NCBI GenBank assembly: GCA_002162955.1
Contig: MABD01000046.1
Span: 1-64,000, forward strand
Direction of reading: 5' to 3'
Origin: Gammaproteobacteria bacterium 45_16_T64
GTDB lineage: Bacteria; Pseudomonadota; Gammaproteobacteria; Pseudomonadales; Ketobacteraceae
DNA length: 64,000 nt
Positions 6,403-15,429 of the stretch are shown piece by piece (within the stretch, counting starts at the first letter, position 1; every line of letters begins with the position of its first letter). The notes beneath the pieces were generated by a model. It saw only the letters and a program-made list of their open reading frames with translations, had not been told where the DNA came from and searched no databases. The translations under genes and the position numbers were made by a program.

Positions 6403-9255
6403 GTGGGAGCGTATCGCACACACAAACCGAATCATTCACTTGGCGCTTCGTCCCCTTGGAGCTTTCGTTGTGTTATTGCGTGCCTCGCACTATTTAGCTC
6501 TACCTTGCTTGCGAGCAACAATGTAGAAACGGTAGCGTTATACACGAATGAAAGCTACCCATTAGGTTTGCATCTACAAATATTGGAAGACAAAACAAAC
6601 ACTCTCACTATTGATAACGTCACTTCCCTAGAATACGAAAATAGGTTTGATTCAAATGATCAACCTATCATCAACATTGGTGTATCAACATCAACATTCT
6701 GGTTAAAAATAGCATTGGCTTACCCGAAATCCTACCCCAATCGAGATCATCAAAAACAATGGTACCTTGAAATCGGCAGCGTACAACTCGACATTGCTGA
6801 ATTGTATTTTCCCAAAACAAACAGCACATACGATATAACCAGCTCTGATCAGCGAACCCCCTACTCAGAAAGGTCCTTTATTCACACTAACAGCGTATTC
6901 CCCATTACATTAACACTCGGGCAAAACGCTACGCTGTTTGTAAAACTCAAGAAGTCCTCATCCATAACATTGGATACCACATTATGGACACCGGAAGGTT
7001 TCGCAAGAAAAGTCGCTGTTGAAGAATTCATTTACGGCATTTTTTTTGGAAGCATGCTAGCGCTAATCGCATATAACTTATTCTTCGTTGTATCCGCCAA
7101 AGACAGAAGCTACCTATACTATGTCATATACCTATGCGGCATCACTGCGTTTCTTATGCTAGAAATGGGGCATGGCATCATCCATATCGATCGACACATC
7201 GGTAACTTTAGTCGCAAACATATTCTTTTTGTATTATGGATACCTGTAATATCTGGCGTGTATTTTGCCAAGAGTTTTATGAATCTGGAGAAAAATCACC
7301 CACGGATAAACGCGCTATTTAATATATACTTAATCGTCGCCCTAGCCAGCGTGCTTGTATTGTTCGTAATGCCGAACTATCTTACCGGATCTACTTGGTC
7401 TACGTATTATAACTCCCTGTTTATGCCGGCCTTTCTAAGCGTATTTCTCTACATTTGGATACAAGGAAATAGTAATGCGAAATTCTTCTTCGCCGCTTGG
7501 GCATTCAATATATCCGGCCTTATGGTATTCGCAGGCGTATCGTCAAAGATATTACCCGCGACAAATTTGACGTTATCTATCACCCCGATTGGTATCTTAC
7601 TCGAATCGACAATATTCTCCTTAGCACTAGCCCATAGAATAAAAACCGAACGTGCTGCTGCATTAGCCTCTGATGTAAAAACGATGACATACATGTCTAA
7701 CTATCAATCTATATTTAAAAATGCCAGAGAGGCCATGTACAAAATGTCACTAACAGGAACAATAACTGACACCAATCCTGCGATGGTGAAATTATTCGGT
7801 TTCCAAGACCAGAAGGAACTAATCCTACATAACAAGAACTTCGCAGAATATATTTTTATCGATAGAAATCAGATCATACAGTTACTCGACAATGGAAAAA
7901 CCAACAACGAACTTCTCTTTAGGCCTCACAACGGTGATAAGGTATGGGCAACACATAGATCTCGCGTGATTTACGATAGACTTGAAAGACCCACTCATAT
8001 TGAGGGTTCCATCGTAAATATAACTCAACTGAAACTAAAGGACATCGCGATAAAAGAGAAAAAGTCCGAAGAATTACGTAAAACTATTGCTGAAGAATCA
8101 GCAAAACTAAAAAGTGAATTCTTATCCAGCATGAACCACGAAATAAGGACCCCACTATCTGCCATTATCGGTTTTAGTGAAGCACTGAAAATGGGGAAGC
8201 TATCCAAAACGGAAAGGCAAGATGCCATAGAATTGATCACTTACAGTGGAACAACATTACTTCATGTCGTTAATAACATTCTAGATTTTTCTAAAATGGA
8301 AGTGGACATGTTAAAAATCGAGTCCATCCCTATCAATGTCGTTAACCTAATCTCTGAAATCAGAAATGAATTCAGGTGCGAAGCAACAACCAAGGGACTC
8401 AAATTTGACCTTATCTATAGACCACCAATACCTGACACCGTACTGGGTGACCCTACTCGGATCTCCCAGGTACTTATAAATTTGTGTTCAAATGCCATAA
8501 AATTCACTGAAACTGGAAGTATAATCCTAGTGGTTTCTTGGAATTCTCCTGAAAATACGCTTGTGTTCAAAGTTATTGACAGCGGTATAGGAATGAGCCA
8601 AAAATTTAGGACTGACATATTAAAAGAATTTGACCAAACCGACACTCCCCCTACTCGACAACATGGTGGCTCAGGTCTCGGTTTGACCATATCCAAAAAA
8701 CTAGCCCTAATGATGAATGGCAATATTAGGGTTGCAAGCGCTTCAGGGAAAGGCAGCGTTTTCACCTTTGGTGTTGAAGTTACGCTACCGACTGATGTTC
8801 ACTGGATAAAGAAGCAGCCCCAGAATCTACCCGAAGAACCCAATAACACGCTATCCACACCGGTAATATCCGGCACCGTATTATTAGCCGAGGACAACAT
8901 TGTTAATCAGAAACTGCTGTCTCGAATTTTACAAAAAATGGGGCTTTCCGTTATTATCGCTGACGACGGAATACAAGCCTGTGATATATGTGAAAACATG
9001 TCGCCGGATTTTATTCTCATGGATATCAACATGCCAAATCGAGACGGTATTGAAGCCACACGTTATCTGCGTAATTTGAAGTACACAATACCGATTTATG
9101 CGCTGACGGCTGAAACAAGTGAACGCGAGATCAACGTAGCGTTAAACGCCGGATGCGACGGTTTTCTTACCAAGCCCATCAATCGTTCACTGTTACTAGG
9201 TACCTTGACTCAACATCTAGGTAACAAAACTATTACAACGCACTCCTCGCCCTAG
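6403..9255 (+). CDS. hybrid sensor histidine kinase, 7TMR-DISM type, with PAS and receiver domains
   Basis: Inner-membrane signal transducer of 950 residues starting at GTG with GAGG upstream. In order: signal peptide (about 1-38, ending TLLAS), a periplasmic 7TMR-DISM extracellular domain (about 45-200), seven membrane helices (about 205-405), a PAS domain (about 430-545; ISDTNPAMVKLFG-like), HisKA with the phospho-acceptor in MNHEIRTPLSAIIGFSEA (His579), HATPase with N, G1 (VIDSGIGM) and G2 (GGSGLGLTISK) boxes, and a C-terminal receiver with Asp874 in FILMDINMPNRDG and Lys in FLTKPI. All catalytic residues are present. The extracellular family is thought to bind carbohydrate-like ligands. 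No partner response regulator or Hpt is adjacent, so its phosphorelay partner must lie elsewhere. Confidence 0.93.
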   Translation: MGAYRTHKPNHSLGASSPWSFRCVIACLALFSSTLLASNNVETVALYTNESYPLGLHLQILEDKTNTLTIDNVTSLEYENRFDSNDQPIINIGVSTSTFWLKIALAYPKSYPNRDHQKQWYLEIGSVQLDIAELYFPKTNSTYDITSSDQRTPYSERSFIHTNSVFPITLTLGQNATLFVKLKKSSSITLDTTLWTPEGFARKVAVEEFIYGIFFGSMLALIAYNLFFVVSAKDRSYLYYVIYLCGITAFLMLEMGHGIIHIDRHIGNFSRKHILFVLWIPVISGVYFAKSFMNLEKNHPRINALFNIYLIVALASVLVLFVMPNYLTGSTWSTYYNSLFMPAFLSVFLYIWIQGNSNAKFFFAAWAFNISGLMVFAGVSSKILPATNLTLSITPIGILLESTIFSLALAHRIKTERAAALASDVKTMTYMSNYQSIFKNAREAMYKMSLTGTITDTNPAMVKLFGFQDQKELILHNKNFAEYIFIDRNQIIQLLDNGKTNNELLFRPHNGDKVWATHRSRVIYDRLERPTHIEGSIVNITQLKLKDIAIKEKKSEELRKTIAEESAKLKSEFLSSMNHEIRTPLSAIIGFSEALKMGKLSKTERQDAIELITYSGTTLLHVVNNILDFSKMEVDMLKIESIPINVVNLISEIRNEFRCEATTKGLKFDLIYRPPIPDTVLGDPTRISQVLINLCSNAIKFTETGSIILVVSWNSPENTLVFKVIDSGIGMSQKFRTDILKEFDQTDTPPTRQHGGSGLGLTISKKLALMMNGNIRVASASGKGSVFTFGVEVTLPTDVHWIKKQPQNLPEEPNNTLSTPVISGTVLLAEDNIVNQKLLSRILQKMGLSVIIADDGIQACDICENMSPDFILMDINMPNRDGIEATRYLRNLKYTIPIYALTAETSEREINVALNAGCDGFLTKPINRSLLLGTLTQHLGNKTITTHSSP

Positions 9256-9359
9256 CCTCTCTTGCTAACCACAAGACATTCCCGCCAAACATCCTACATT
9301 CTTTGCCGCTAAACCAATGTTATTGGGTAATCTAAAGGCACACTATACTCCTTGGATGC

Positions 9360-9380
9360 TACGGAGTACTCTACTCCGTA
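9360..9380. promoter_or_regulatory. 9-bp perfect inverted repeat before the serine hydrolase gene
   Basis: TACGGAGTA (9360-9368) and TACTCCGTA (9372-9380) form a perfect dyad around CTC, 24 bases before the start codon. A TATACT hexamer (9344-9349) with TTGGGT at 9323 lies just upstream, though their 15-base spacing is short. The dyad overlaps where transcription would start, as for a repressor operator. Confidence 0.55.
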
Positions 9381-9403
9381 CAATTAACCACAGGGGGTGA
9401 GTA

Positions 9404-10777
9404 ATGAGCATAGTAATAAATACAATAAAAGCTGGATCATGCGCTACGTTGTTGTTGGTCAGTGGATGCGACCTTATCAAGGATATACCGGTAGGTATTG
9501 GCTATGCAGCAAAGAACATTTGCTCGAGTTATTTCTTAAGTGAACTTGATTATGACACGTTAACAAAAGAGCATGTGGCACCTCAGATTGCACCATTAGG
9601 AGCCTTGTGGAAAATCCATGTAGATGAAGACAAACAAACCGTCCAAGTAAACGATATTATTTTTGGCAATGCCAATACTTACACCGCCTACTATCGTGAA
9701 GGGTTTGGATGCACCCTACTTCACGACTCCACGATTGCAAAATTGGATCAACAAATCCCATTGCGCTACACAGAAACAGAATCTCCTTCTGAGCCTTGGC
9801 CGTTCGGTAAAGGCGAAAACCCCATCATTGCCGGTGTAGACTACGCGCAACTCGATGACGCAGTCGATAATGCTTTTATTCAATTAGAGGACCCGGCCAA
9901 CACATTAGCTGTGGCGGTCATCTATAAAGGGAATCTTATCGCCGAGCAATATGCCGATGGGGTTGATGAAGACACGCGCCTTATCGGGTGGTCGATGACA
10001 AAGAGTTTTACTGCCACGATGATCGGTAAACTTGCCGATGATGGCCTACTGAACATTACTGGCAGCGCGCCAGTTCCCGAATGGCAAGGCACTAATAAAG
10101 AAGCCATTACCATCGAGCACTTACTGCATATGGCATCAGGCTTGGAATGGAGCGAAACGGCTCAAGGGGATACGCCAGACCAAGGAAATATTCTTTTCTT
10201 AAATGAAGACTTTGCCAAATACTATATAGAAAAACCTTTGCTTGATGAACCAGGCACCGTTCACAACTACTCAACCGGCTCATCCGCACTCCTTTCTCGG
10301 ATTGTTCAAGATCAAGTCGGTGGCACGCTGGCGGACACGTATCGCTTTGTGAATGAAGAAATTCTACATCCCATCAATATTTATGAAGGCGTATTGGAAT
10401 TCGATACCGTCGGCCAACCGTCAGGAGGCGCCAATCTCTATCTTAGTGCTAGAGACTGGGCTAAGCTCGGGCAGCTATATTTGAATGGTGGCGATTGGTA
10501 CGGCAACCAAGTGCTATCCCAAGATTGGGTAGACTATGCGCTAACGCCCTCCATTGCTAAACCCACCTATGGTGCGCAGTTGTGGGTTAACAACAATCAA
10601 GAATCATGGCCCTACCTTCCAGAAAGTACGTTTGCCTTCACCGGTTTTCATAAGCAGATCGTACTGGTTATCCCAGAGCACGACCTGATTATTGTGAGAC
10701 TCGGCGTGACTCTCAGGGGAACTGATTTTGACTTAAGTGGGCTGTCTGAAGGGGTAATCGCGAGCTTACCTGAATAG
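9404..10777 (+). CDS. serine hydrolase of the class C beta-lactamase / esterase family, lipoprotein
   Basis: 457 residues beginning at ATG after a strong GGGGTGAG site. A lipobox LVSGC puts the acylated Cys at 22, so it should be membrane-anchored. The catalytic domain carries SMTK (Ser197-Lys200), the SxxK nucleophile motif; YST (289-291) at the position of YxN; and a late TGFHKQ segment where KTG/HTG normally stands. The replaced YxN and KTG motifs suggest an esterase or peptidase rather than an antibiotic-hydrolysing enzyme. The N-terminal 140 residues are an extra, unrecognised domain. It is monocistronic, with a probable operator immediately upstream. Confidence 0.88.
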   Translation: MSIVINTIKAGSCATLLLVSGCDLIKDIPVGIGYAAKNICSSYFLSELDYDTLTKEHVAPQIAPLGALWKIHVDEDKQTVQVNDIIFGNANTYTAYYREGFGCTLLHDSTIAKLDQQIPLRYTETESPSEPWPFGKGENPIIAGVDYAQLDDAVDNAFIQLEDPANTLAVAVIYKGNLIAEQYADGVDEDTRLIGWSMTKSFTATMIGKLADDGLLNITGSAPVPEWQGTNKEAITIEHLLHMASGLEWSETAQGDTPDQGNILFLNEDFAKYYIEKPLLDEPGTVHNYSTGSSALLSRIVQDQVGGTLADTYRFVNEEILHPINIYEGVLEFDTVGQPSGGANLYLSARDWAKLGQLYLNGGDWYGNQVLSQDWVDYALTPSIAKPTYGAQLWVNNNQESWPYLPESTFAFTGFHKQIVLVIPEHDLIIVRLGVTLRGTDFDLSGLSEGVIASLPE

Positions 10778-10801
10778 CACCGCCCAAAGGCGCTTGCGTT
10801 G

Positions 10802-10823
10802 GACGCCGCGATTACGCGGCGTC
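10802..10823. terminator. GC-rich hairpin between convergent genes, overlapping a stop codon
   Basis: GACGCCGCG (10802-10810), loop ATTA, CGCGGCGTC (10815-10823): a 9-bp perfect GC-rich stem. The loop contains the TAA of the minus-strand beta-helix gene, and the stem encodes its last residues. It lies 24 bases after the serine hydrolase stop, so it could terminate both genes. No clear T-run follows. Confidence 0.6.
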
Positions 10824-12686
10824 ACCCTTGACCGTTAGGATATCCAGATAGCTTTTCATTTGATGATATTGAGGTTCCACTCCTGCACGATCAACCACCT
10901 CCTGTGCGCCCGAAGGTAAGCGAGTAATATCGTTAATAAGGTGGTTATCGTACGCTTTATTGGACTTATCTGACCAAAAATAGCGATACCGACCTTGATC
11001 GGTATCCTGGAGAGTCAAACGATCCGCCCAATTATTGTAGGTTTGGGTATTCGTCGACATGACTAATGCAACCCACGCCCTCGGAATTGGCATCCAAGAC
11101 CCCTTCGGCATATTGATAGAGACATTGTTAAATATCTCTGCTTTGTCGACGAATACATCCAAATAAATACCAGCATTACTAGGATTCAAACCCACTCCAT
11201 CGATATAGTTATGATGAATTTTGGTAAACCCCTTATTGGCACAAGATACATAGAATGCGCCAAAATCTTCTAAACCAGCTCGCCCGACATCACTGGATTT
11301 ATTCCAGGAGTACTCAATGTTCCCCGCGTGATCTCGCCAACCAAGGTGGCGCCAACTATTTCGGATCGCCTGTGTGGATACGTCCCTGACTTCATTATGA
11401 GTAAAGCGTAAATTGCGAGTAAATTCCGAATAGCTAACAGCAGGAGAAATACCATCCACACCGGAGCTTCTAATATAATTATTCTTTATTTCAATACCAT
11501 CAAAGAATTTGTTCTCATTCTCAGGCAGCACCCCTTTTTTACTTTTACTGCTCAACACCAAGTTCGTTTGATTGAGGGAGATCGACGAACGAGAAATATC
11601 CGCAAAACCATTGCCAATAATATTTATATTTTTCCCGCATAAATCAAAGTGCACCGCATCATACCCCATATGTAAAAAGCAGTTATCTTGTAAGGTAATA
11701 TTGTGCCCCGCATTAACCTGAATAGCACTTTCTGGCTTCGGCGTAATACACTTTGTGGGCTCTGTAGGAAACCCTGCGGTAACCCCCAACTTTGTGCCTT
11801 TGCTATAACAGAACCGCAACCCTTGAATAGCGATATTACTCACGGGTTTTTCCACCGTTCCATCCAACAAGAAAAATGTCTTCAACCCTGAGTACAAAAG
11901 AACCGACTGACTATTAAAACTATCGTTATCGAAGGGCTTAAAATAGACTGTGGACTGTGCTTTATCAAGATACCATTCGCCCTCCTCAGTCAGAAGCTCA
12001 TAGGCATTCTCAATGTGGAATTTTGCAATTCGTATAGCAACGGTATTGAGCAAGCCATAAAGGCTGAAGGGTTCCATCACACCCAAGGCTGTACTCGGGA
12101 CCTTGTAGGTCGCTAACACAGCAGGATCTAATTGAATTTCATTCCGGGCAACCTTTTGAACCTTCGCAACCATATTGCGCCACATAAATCGCTTCGTGAC
12201 AACTATGTCCTCACTGTTCTTCCAATGCCGTATGTCGGACACAGACGTTGAGAATTTCAACCCTTTACGGCTATTCTTAAACCCCGAAGGGTTCCAGCCC
12301 GAGTTAGCTCTCACTAAACGAGAATGCCCCTGCCAAAGTTGTTCGAAGTCACTATTCTCAGGTACGCGTGCTTTCCAAATGTTCTTCTCAGCATCATGTA
12401 TTTCCCAATCAGTAATCGCTCTTTCGCCACTTAATACAGGGCTCGCGTCTTCCGCACTTTCCCAGCGTACGGTAAAGCCATTCTTCCCTGAATGTTCATT
12501 CTTAATAACAATGGGGTGATCCATAAAATAGGTACCGCCCTCCAGATAGATAGTAATATCGCTTGTCATTGCACCGCTTGTTGCGTTGTTTGTTGCACTG
12601 ACCAACTCCAGCACCTTATCTATCGAGCAAGGATTCCCTCGATGACCGTCACCAGAGCCTTCAGGAGATACATAAAATTTATTCAT
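10812..12686 (-). CDS. right-handed parallel beta-helix repeat protein
   Basis: About 624 residues. The start FYVSPEGSGDGHRGNPCSIDKVL is the typical opening of pectate-lyase-like beta-helix proteins (DUF1565-type). The central part is built of short strand repeats with N-rich turns (HNITLQDNCFLHMGYDAVHFD, NINIIGNGFADISRSSISL, FDGIEIKNNYIRSSGVDGIS, FTKIHHNYIDGVG). Such folds bind or cleave polysaccharides, but no catalytic set was identified. No signal peptide is visible, which is unusual for a polysaccharide-active enzyme. The frame opens at GTG 12692; the ATG at 12686 is chosen. It is divergent from an AraC regulator with two operator-like direct repeats between them, so it is probably that regulator's target. 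Confidence 0.8.
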   Translation of the reverse strand: MNKFYVSPEGSGDGHRGNPCSIDKVLELVSATNNATSGAMTSDITIYLEGGTYFMDHPIVIKNEHSGKNGFTVRWESAEDASPVLSGERAITDWEIHDAEKNIWKARVPENSDFEQLWQGHSRLVRANSGWNPSGFKNSRKGLKFSTSVSDIRHWKNSEDIVVTKRFMWRNMVAKVQKVARNEIQLDPAVLATYKVPSTALGVMEPFSLYGLLNTVAIRIAKFHIENAYELLTEEGEWYLDKAQSTVYFKPFDNDSFNSQSVLLYSGLKTFFLLDGTVEKPVSNIAIQGLRFCYSKGTKLGVTAGFPTEPTKCITPKPESAIQVNAGHNITLQDNCFLHMGYDAVHFDLCGKNINIIGNGFADISRSSISLNQTNLVLSSKSKKGVLPENENKFFDGIEIKNNYIRSSGVDGISPAVSYSEFTRNLRFTHNEVRDVSTQAIRNSWRHLGWRDHAGNIEYSWNKSSDVGRAGLEDFGAFYVSCANKGFTKIHHNYIDGVGLNPSNAGIYLDVFVDKAEIFNNVSINMPKGSWMPIPRAWVALVMSTNTQTYNNWADRLTLQDTDQGRYRYFWSDKSNKAYDNHLINDITRLPSGAQEVVDRAGVEPQYHQMKSYLDILTVKGDAA

Positions 12687-12789
12687 AAACACAGACCACG
12701 CATTGGGATAATTGCCAAAATAGGGCAGGAAGTTTCCACCATTGAAAACTCCCTACACCGGAGGAATCGTTAATCTATACCCACGCAAA

Positions 12790-12825
12790 GCCAAACAATT
12801 GATTCTAAGCGCCAAATAATTGATT
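12790..12825. promoter_or_regulatory. two direct repeats 21 bp apart, candidate AraC-type operator
   Basis: GCCAAACAATTGATT (12790-12804) and GCCAAATAATTGATT (12811-12825) differ at one of 15 bases and start exactly 21 bases apart, two helical turns. They lie in the 210-base gap between the divergent beta-helix gene and AraC regulator. AraC-family activators typically bind direct repeats at this spacing. Confidence 0.65.
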
Positions 12826-12896
12826 TTGTACGCCACCAACTGGTATATTTTGGCGACAAACCATGAATAATCCCCCAATAAAGCAATGGTCTCCCC

Positions 12897-13910
12897 ATGC
12901 AGACGCCGATCAATACCACAAAATTGCCGCTAGTCCGGTGCGCTTCTTTTCGCGGATACCGTGAACTTGTGGGACGCCTGGGGGGTGATGCAGACCTTTT
13001 TTTAACCCAAGCAGGTTTGGAAGGGGTCAACATTGATGATGAAAAGCTCATTCCTACCCACTGCCTATGTAATGCCCTGGAAATTGCTAGCGAACAACTA
13101 GGGGCAGCTGACTTTGGGCTACAACTAAGTTTACATCAGGATCTCGACATACTTGGGCCCATCGCCCTTCTCATTCAAAATGCCAACACGCTGAATGACG
13201 TCCTCGATATCGTCACTCGCCATATGCATACCATTCACAATCAAAGTGAACAAATCTTGGTGTCTGTCGAGAAGAATCAAGTCTATTTACAACATGTCAA
13301 AATGATCCCTAACGTAACAAGTGATGTTCAAATAACATTGCTTGGTTTCGGGTTTGCTGCACGAATGGCACAACAAAGGCTTGAACCTGGAGTCATTGCC
13401 GACGCCATATATTTCACCCACCCTGAGCCGGAAGACAGTCGACTCTATCGTGAAATTTTCAATACAAACATCTATTTTAATCAGACCTTTTCAGGCTCCG
13501 CCATTGATCTAAGCGCCTTTCAAAAAGGCCATACCATAAAGCAAGTTAACGTTGAAAATGTCGAGTCTTTCTTATTAAAAAATAATAACCAGGCAGCAAC
13601 ATTATCGCAGCAACTCAGGATACTACTCTCGCAAACGTTATCATCAAGTGAACAAGGCCTACCCTACTATGCCAACCAACTCCAAATGAGTGAACGCACA
13701 TTGCAACGGCGACTAAGCCTAGAGGGGCAGTCATTTACGCGCCTCGTTGATCAACTCCGCAAAGACACTGCTAAACGATACGTCGATGACCAATTTTATA
13801 ATATGGCACAGATATCTGACATGTTAGGGTTTTCTGATCCAGCTGTCTTTACTCGCGCCTTTACGCGTTGGTACGGCATATCTCCCAAACGCTACGCTAA
13901 ATCATTGTAG
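12897..13910 (+). CDS. AraC-family transcriptional regulator (OruR/ArgR-like)
   Basis: 337 residues. The N-terminal 220 form the effector domain typical of OruR/MmsR-like regulators (LVGRLGGDADLFLTQAGLEG, the early IPTHCLCNALEIASEQLG and later AIYFTHPEPEDSRLYREIF). The C-terminal AraC DNA-binding domain has its first HTH around YANQLQMSERTLQRRLSLEG and the second at ISDMLGFSDPAVFTRAFTRW with YGISPKRYAK. Its own gene is divergent from the beta-helix gene, and the direct repeats at 12790-12825 are the likely binding site. Its 3' end faces the desaturase gene with only 19 bases between stops. Confidence 0.9.
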   Translation: MQTPINTTKLPLVRCASFRGYRELVGRLGGDADLFLTQAGLEGVNIDDEKLIPTHCLCNALEIASEQLGAADFGLQLSLHQDLDILGPIALLIQNANTLNDVLDIVTRHMHTIHNQSEQILVSVEKNQVYLQHVKMIPNVTSDVQITLLGFGFAARMAQQRLEPGVIADAIYFTHPEPEDSRLYREIFNTNIYFNQTFSGSAIDLSAFQKGHTIKQVNVENVESFLLKNNNQAATLSQQLRILLSQTLSSSEQGLPYYANQLQMSERTLQRRLSLEGQSFTRLVDQLRKDTAKRYVDDQFYNMAQISDMLGFSDPAVFTRAFTRWYGISPKRYAKSL

Positions 13911-13929
13911 CGTTCGACATTCGCGTAGA

Positions 13930-14904
13930 TCATCCACCATTGAGGGCCGCTATAACACGGCAGTCTTCGGATGTTTTCTTTACATGACTCTCAGAAGAGC
14001 CACCGTCGATTAACATCAATTCTTTACGCGCAGGTAAGTCCTCCGGCAGTTTAACCGCCCACACCAAACCTAGATTCCTAAGTGCATTTAGCACCCACCA
14101 TCCAGGATCAGCCTGCCCCTTGTATATTCCCAGCATCGCAGAACCAGGAAACGCATGATGGTTATTGTGCCAAGACTCCCCCATCGTTAAAAAGCCCACA
14201 AAGGGTACATTGTGCCCCTGCACCGCTGCGTTCTCCACATGCCAATCTCTATGGCCACTATTGTGAGCAAAATATCCAATCAACCAATGCCCTGTTATCG
14301 ACACTGCAATTCTTACGGATATTCCCCATACAACCCAAGATACACCTCCCATCAGAAAAAGAACTACCGCCCACGGAAGTTGCTGAAACATCCAAGTGCG
14401 CTCCATCATATTAAAGACACCATCATTCTTTACTCGCGGCTCGGACACAAAGCTAGGCGGGTGATCAAGATGTAAGTCACAATTGAGCTGCCACCACCCA
14501 TCATGAATAAAGCGCTGGCCGTGACGTAAGTAGGAATGGCATTGCTCTTTTCGCTGCGCCCAATCCCTTAGATCATGCTGATGCATCATACCGAAGGGCC
14601 CCGCCATACCCACCAAGGCTCCAAAATGCACAAATACGTATTCCATCCATTGCGGGCACTCGTAACTGTTATGGATGAGGCGCCGATGCATTCCCAATGA
14701 ATGACCGAGACACAAAGTTACACCTGAGAAAACTATAAATACTGAAAAGGCTGACCATGAGAATGTTAAGTACCCACCGATAACAGCAATCATCATGTGA
14801 GATAGATACCAGATCGACTTTTTCGGTGCCCATCGCACCTCTCCCACTTCTGCGTTGGTGGTTGAAGATTCCTTGATTCTTGGAGTCCCATTATTTGTAT
14901 CCAT
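13930..14904 (-). CDS. acyl-CoA / fatty-acid desaturase, membrane di-iron type
   Basis: About 324 residues. The di-iron histidine boxes are visible: HSLGMHRRLIH, then HQHDLRDWAQRKEQCH, HNSGHRDWH and SWHNNHHAFPGSA, as in delta-9-type acyl-CoA desaturases. Hydrophobic stretches (MMIAVIGGYLTFSWSAFSVF and LPWAVVLFLMGGVSWVVWGI among others) anchor it in the inner membrane. It would introduce a cis double bond into acyl chains, tuning membrane fluidity. The frame is open to a GTG at 14940, but the ATG at 14904 (MDTNNGTPRI) has GGGAGAAG just before it. It is divergent from an ArsR regulator with palindromic operators between, which suggests direct repression. Confidence 0.87.
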   Translation of the reverse strand: MDTNNGTPRIKESSTTNAEVGEVRWAPKKSIWYLSHMMIAVIGGYLTFSWSAFSVFIVFSGVTLCLGHSLGMHRRLIHNSYECPQWMEYVFVHFGALVGMAGPFGMMHQHDLRDWAQRKEQCHSYLRHGQRFIHDGWWQLNCDLHLDHPPSFVSEPRVKNDGVFNMMERTWMFQQLPWAVVLFLMGGVSWVVWGISVRIAVSITGHWLIGYFAHNSGHRDWHVENAAVQGHNVPFVGFLTMGESWHNNHHAFPGSAMLGIYKGQADPGWWVLNALRNLGLVWAVKLPEDLPARKELMLIDGGSSESHVKKTSEDCRVIAALNGG

Positions 14905-14988
14905 ACTTCTCCCAATACCATTGTTTAAGAGACACGGCACAGGTAGGTGGCTATGCCTCTACGGTTTAGTTATACTATTATCAAACGA

Positions 14989-15009
14989 GTTAATTAACTA
15001 ATTAGTTAA
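14989..15009. promoter_or_regulatory. overlapping perfect palindromes, candidate ArsR operator
   Basis: GTTAATTAAC (14989-14998) is a perfect palindrome, and TTAACTAATTAGTTAA (14994-15009) is a second, 16-bp perfect palindrome overlapping it. They end 10 bases before the ArsR start and 85 bases from the desaturase start, well placed to control both. ArsR/SdpR-like repressors bind AT-rich dyads in their own promoters. Confidence 0.7.
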
Positions 15010-15019
15010 ATATATACAT

Positions 15020-15346
15020 ATGGATAAAGTATTTCAAGCATTGTCTTCTGTGGTAAGGCGTAAAATTTTGGCTTACCTGGATACCGCATCGTTAACGGCA
15101 GGAGAAATCTCAGAGCGATTCGAAATGAGTAAGCCTGCCCTATCAAAACATTTGTCCGTTCTTGAGAACGCGGGATTAATCAGTAGTGAGAAGAAAGGCC
15201 AGTATGTGCACTACAGCCTTGTGAAAGATAATCTATTTTCAGCGTTAAATAATTATCTTGCAGATTTTTGTCCTGAGGCTGGACCACTCAAAGAGGAGAG
15301 TTCAAAAATTGGAAACGAAGCAAATAGGGATAACGATAAAAGTTAG
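15020..15346 (+). CDS. ArsR/SdpR-family winged-helix repressor
   Basis: 108 residues, almost entirely a winged HTH: MDKVFQALSSVVRRKILAYL, recognition helix region MSKPALSKHLSVLENAGLI, and the wing SSEKKGQYVHYSL. No metal-binding CxC motif of metal-sensing ArsR proteins is seen in the recognition helix; a single Cys is near the C-terminus. The start codon has no recognisable Shine-Dalgarno: the 15 upstream bases are A/T only apart from one C, and the palindromic operator lies immediately before. It probably represses itself and the divergent desaturase. The signal is unknown. Confidence 0.9.
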   Translation: MDKVFQALSSVVRRKILAYLDTASLTAGEISERFEMSKPALSKHLSVLENAGLISSEKKGQYVHYSLVKDNLFSALNNYLADFCPEAGPLKEESSKIGNEANRDNDKS

Positions 15347-15373
15347 TGGCTAGTCCAGATAAATACCCCAACG

Positions 15374-15416
15374 TAATCAAGAAAGCGACATCAAAATGAT
15401 GCAGCATTCTTGATTA
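15374..15416. terminator. hairpin between convergent ArsR and cupin genes
   Basis: TAATCAAGAA (15374-15383) pairs perfectly with TTCTTGATTA (15407-15416). The enclosed part can form a second small stem (CATCA/TGATG). Its position between convergent genes suggests a bidirectional terminator, although no long T-run follows. Confidence 0.5.
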
Positions 15417-15429
15417 TCAAAGCATGCGA

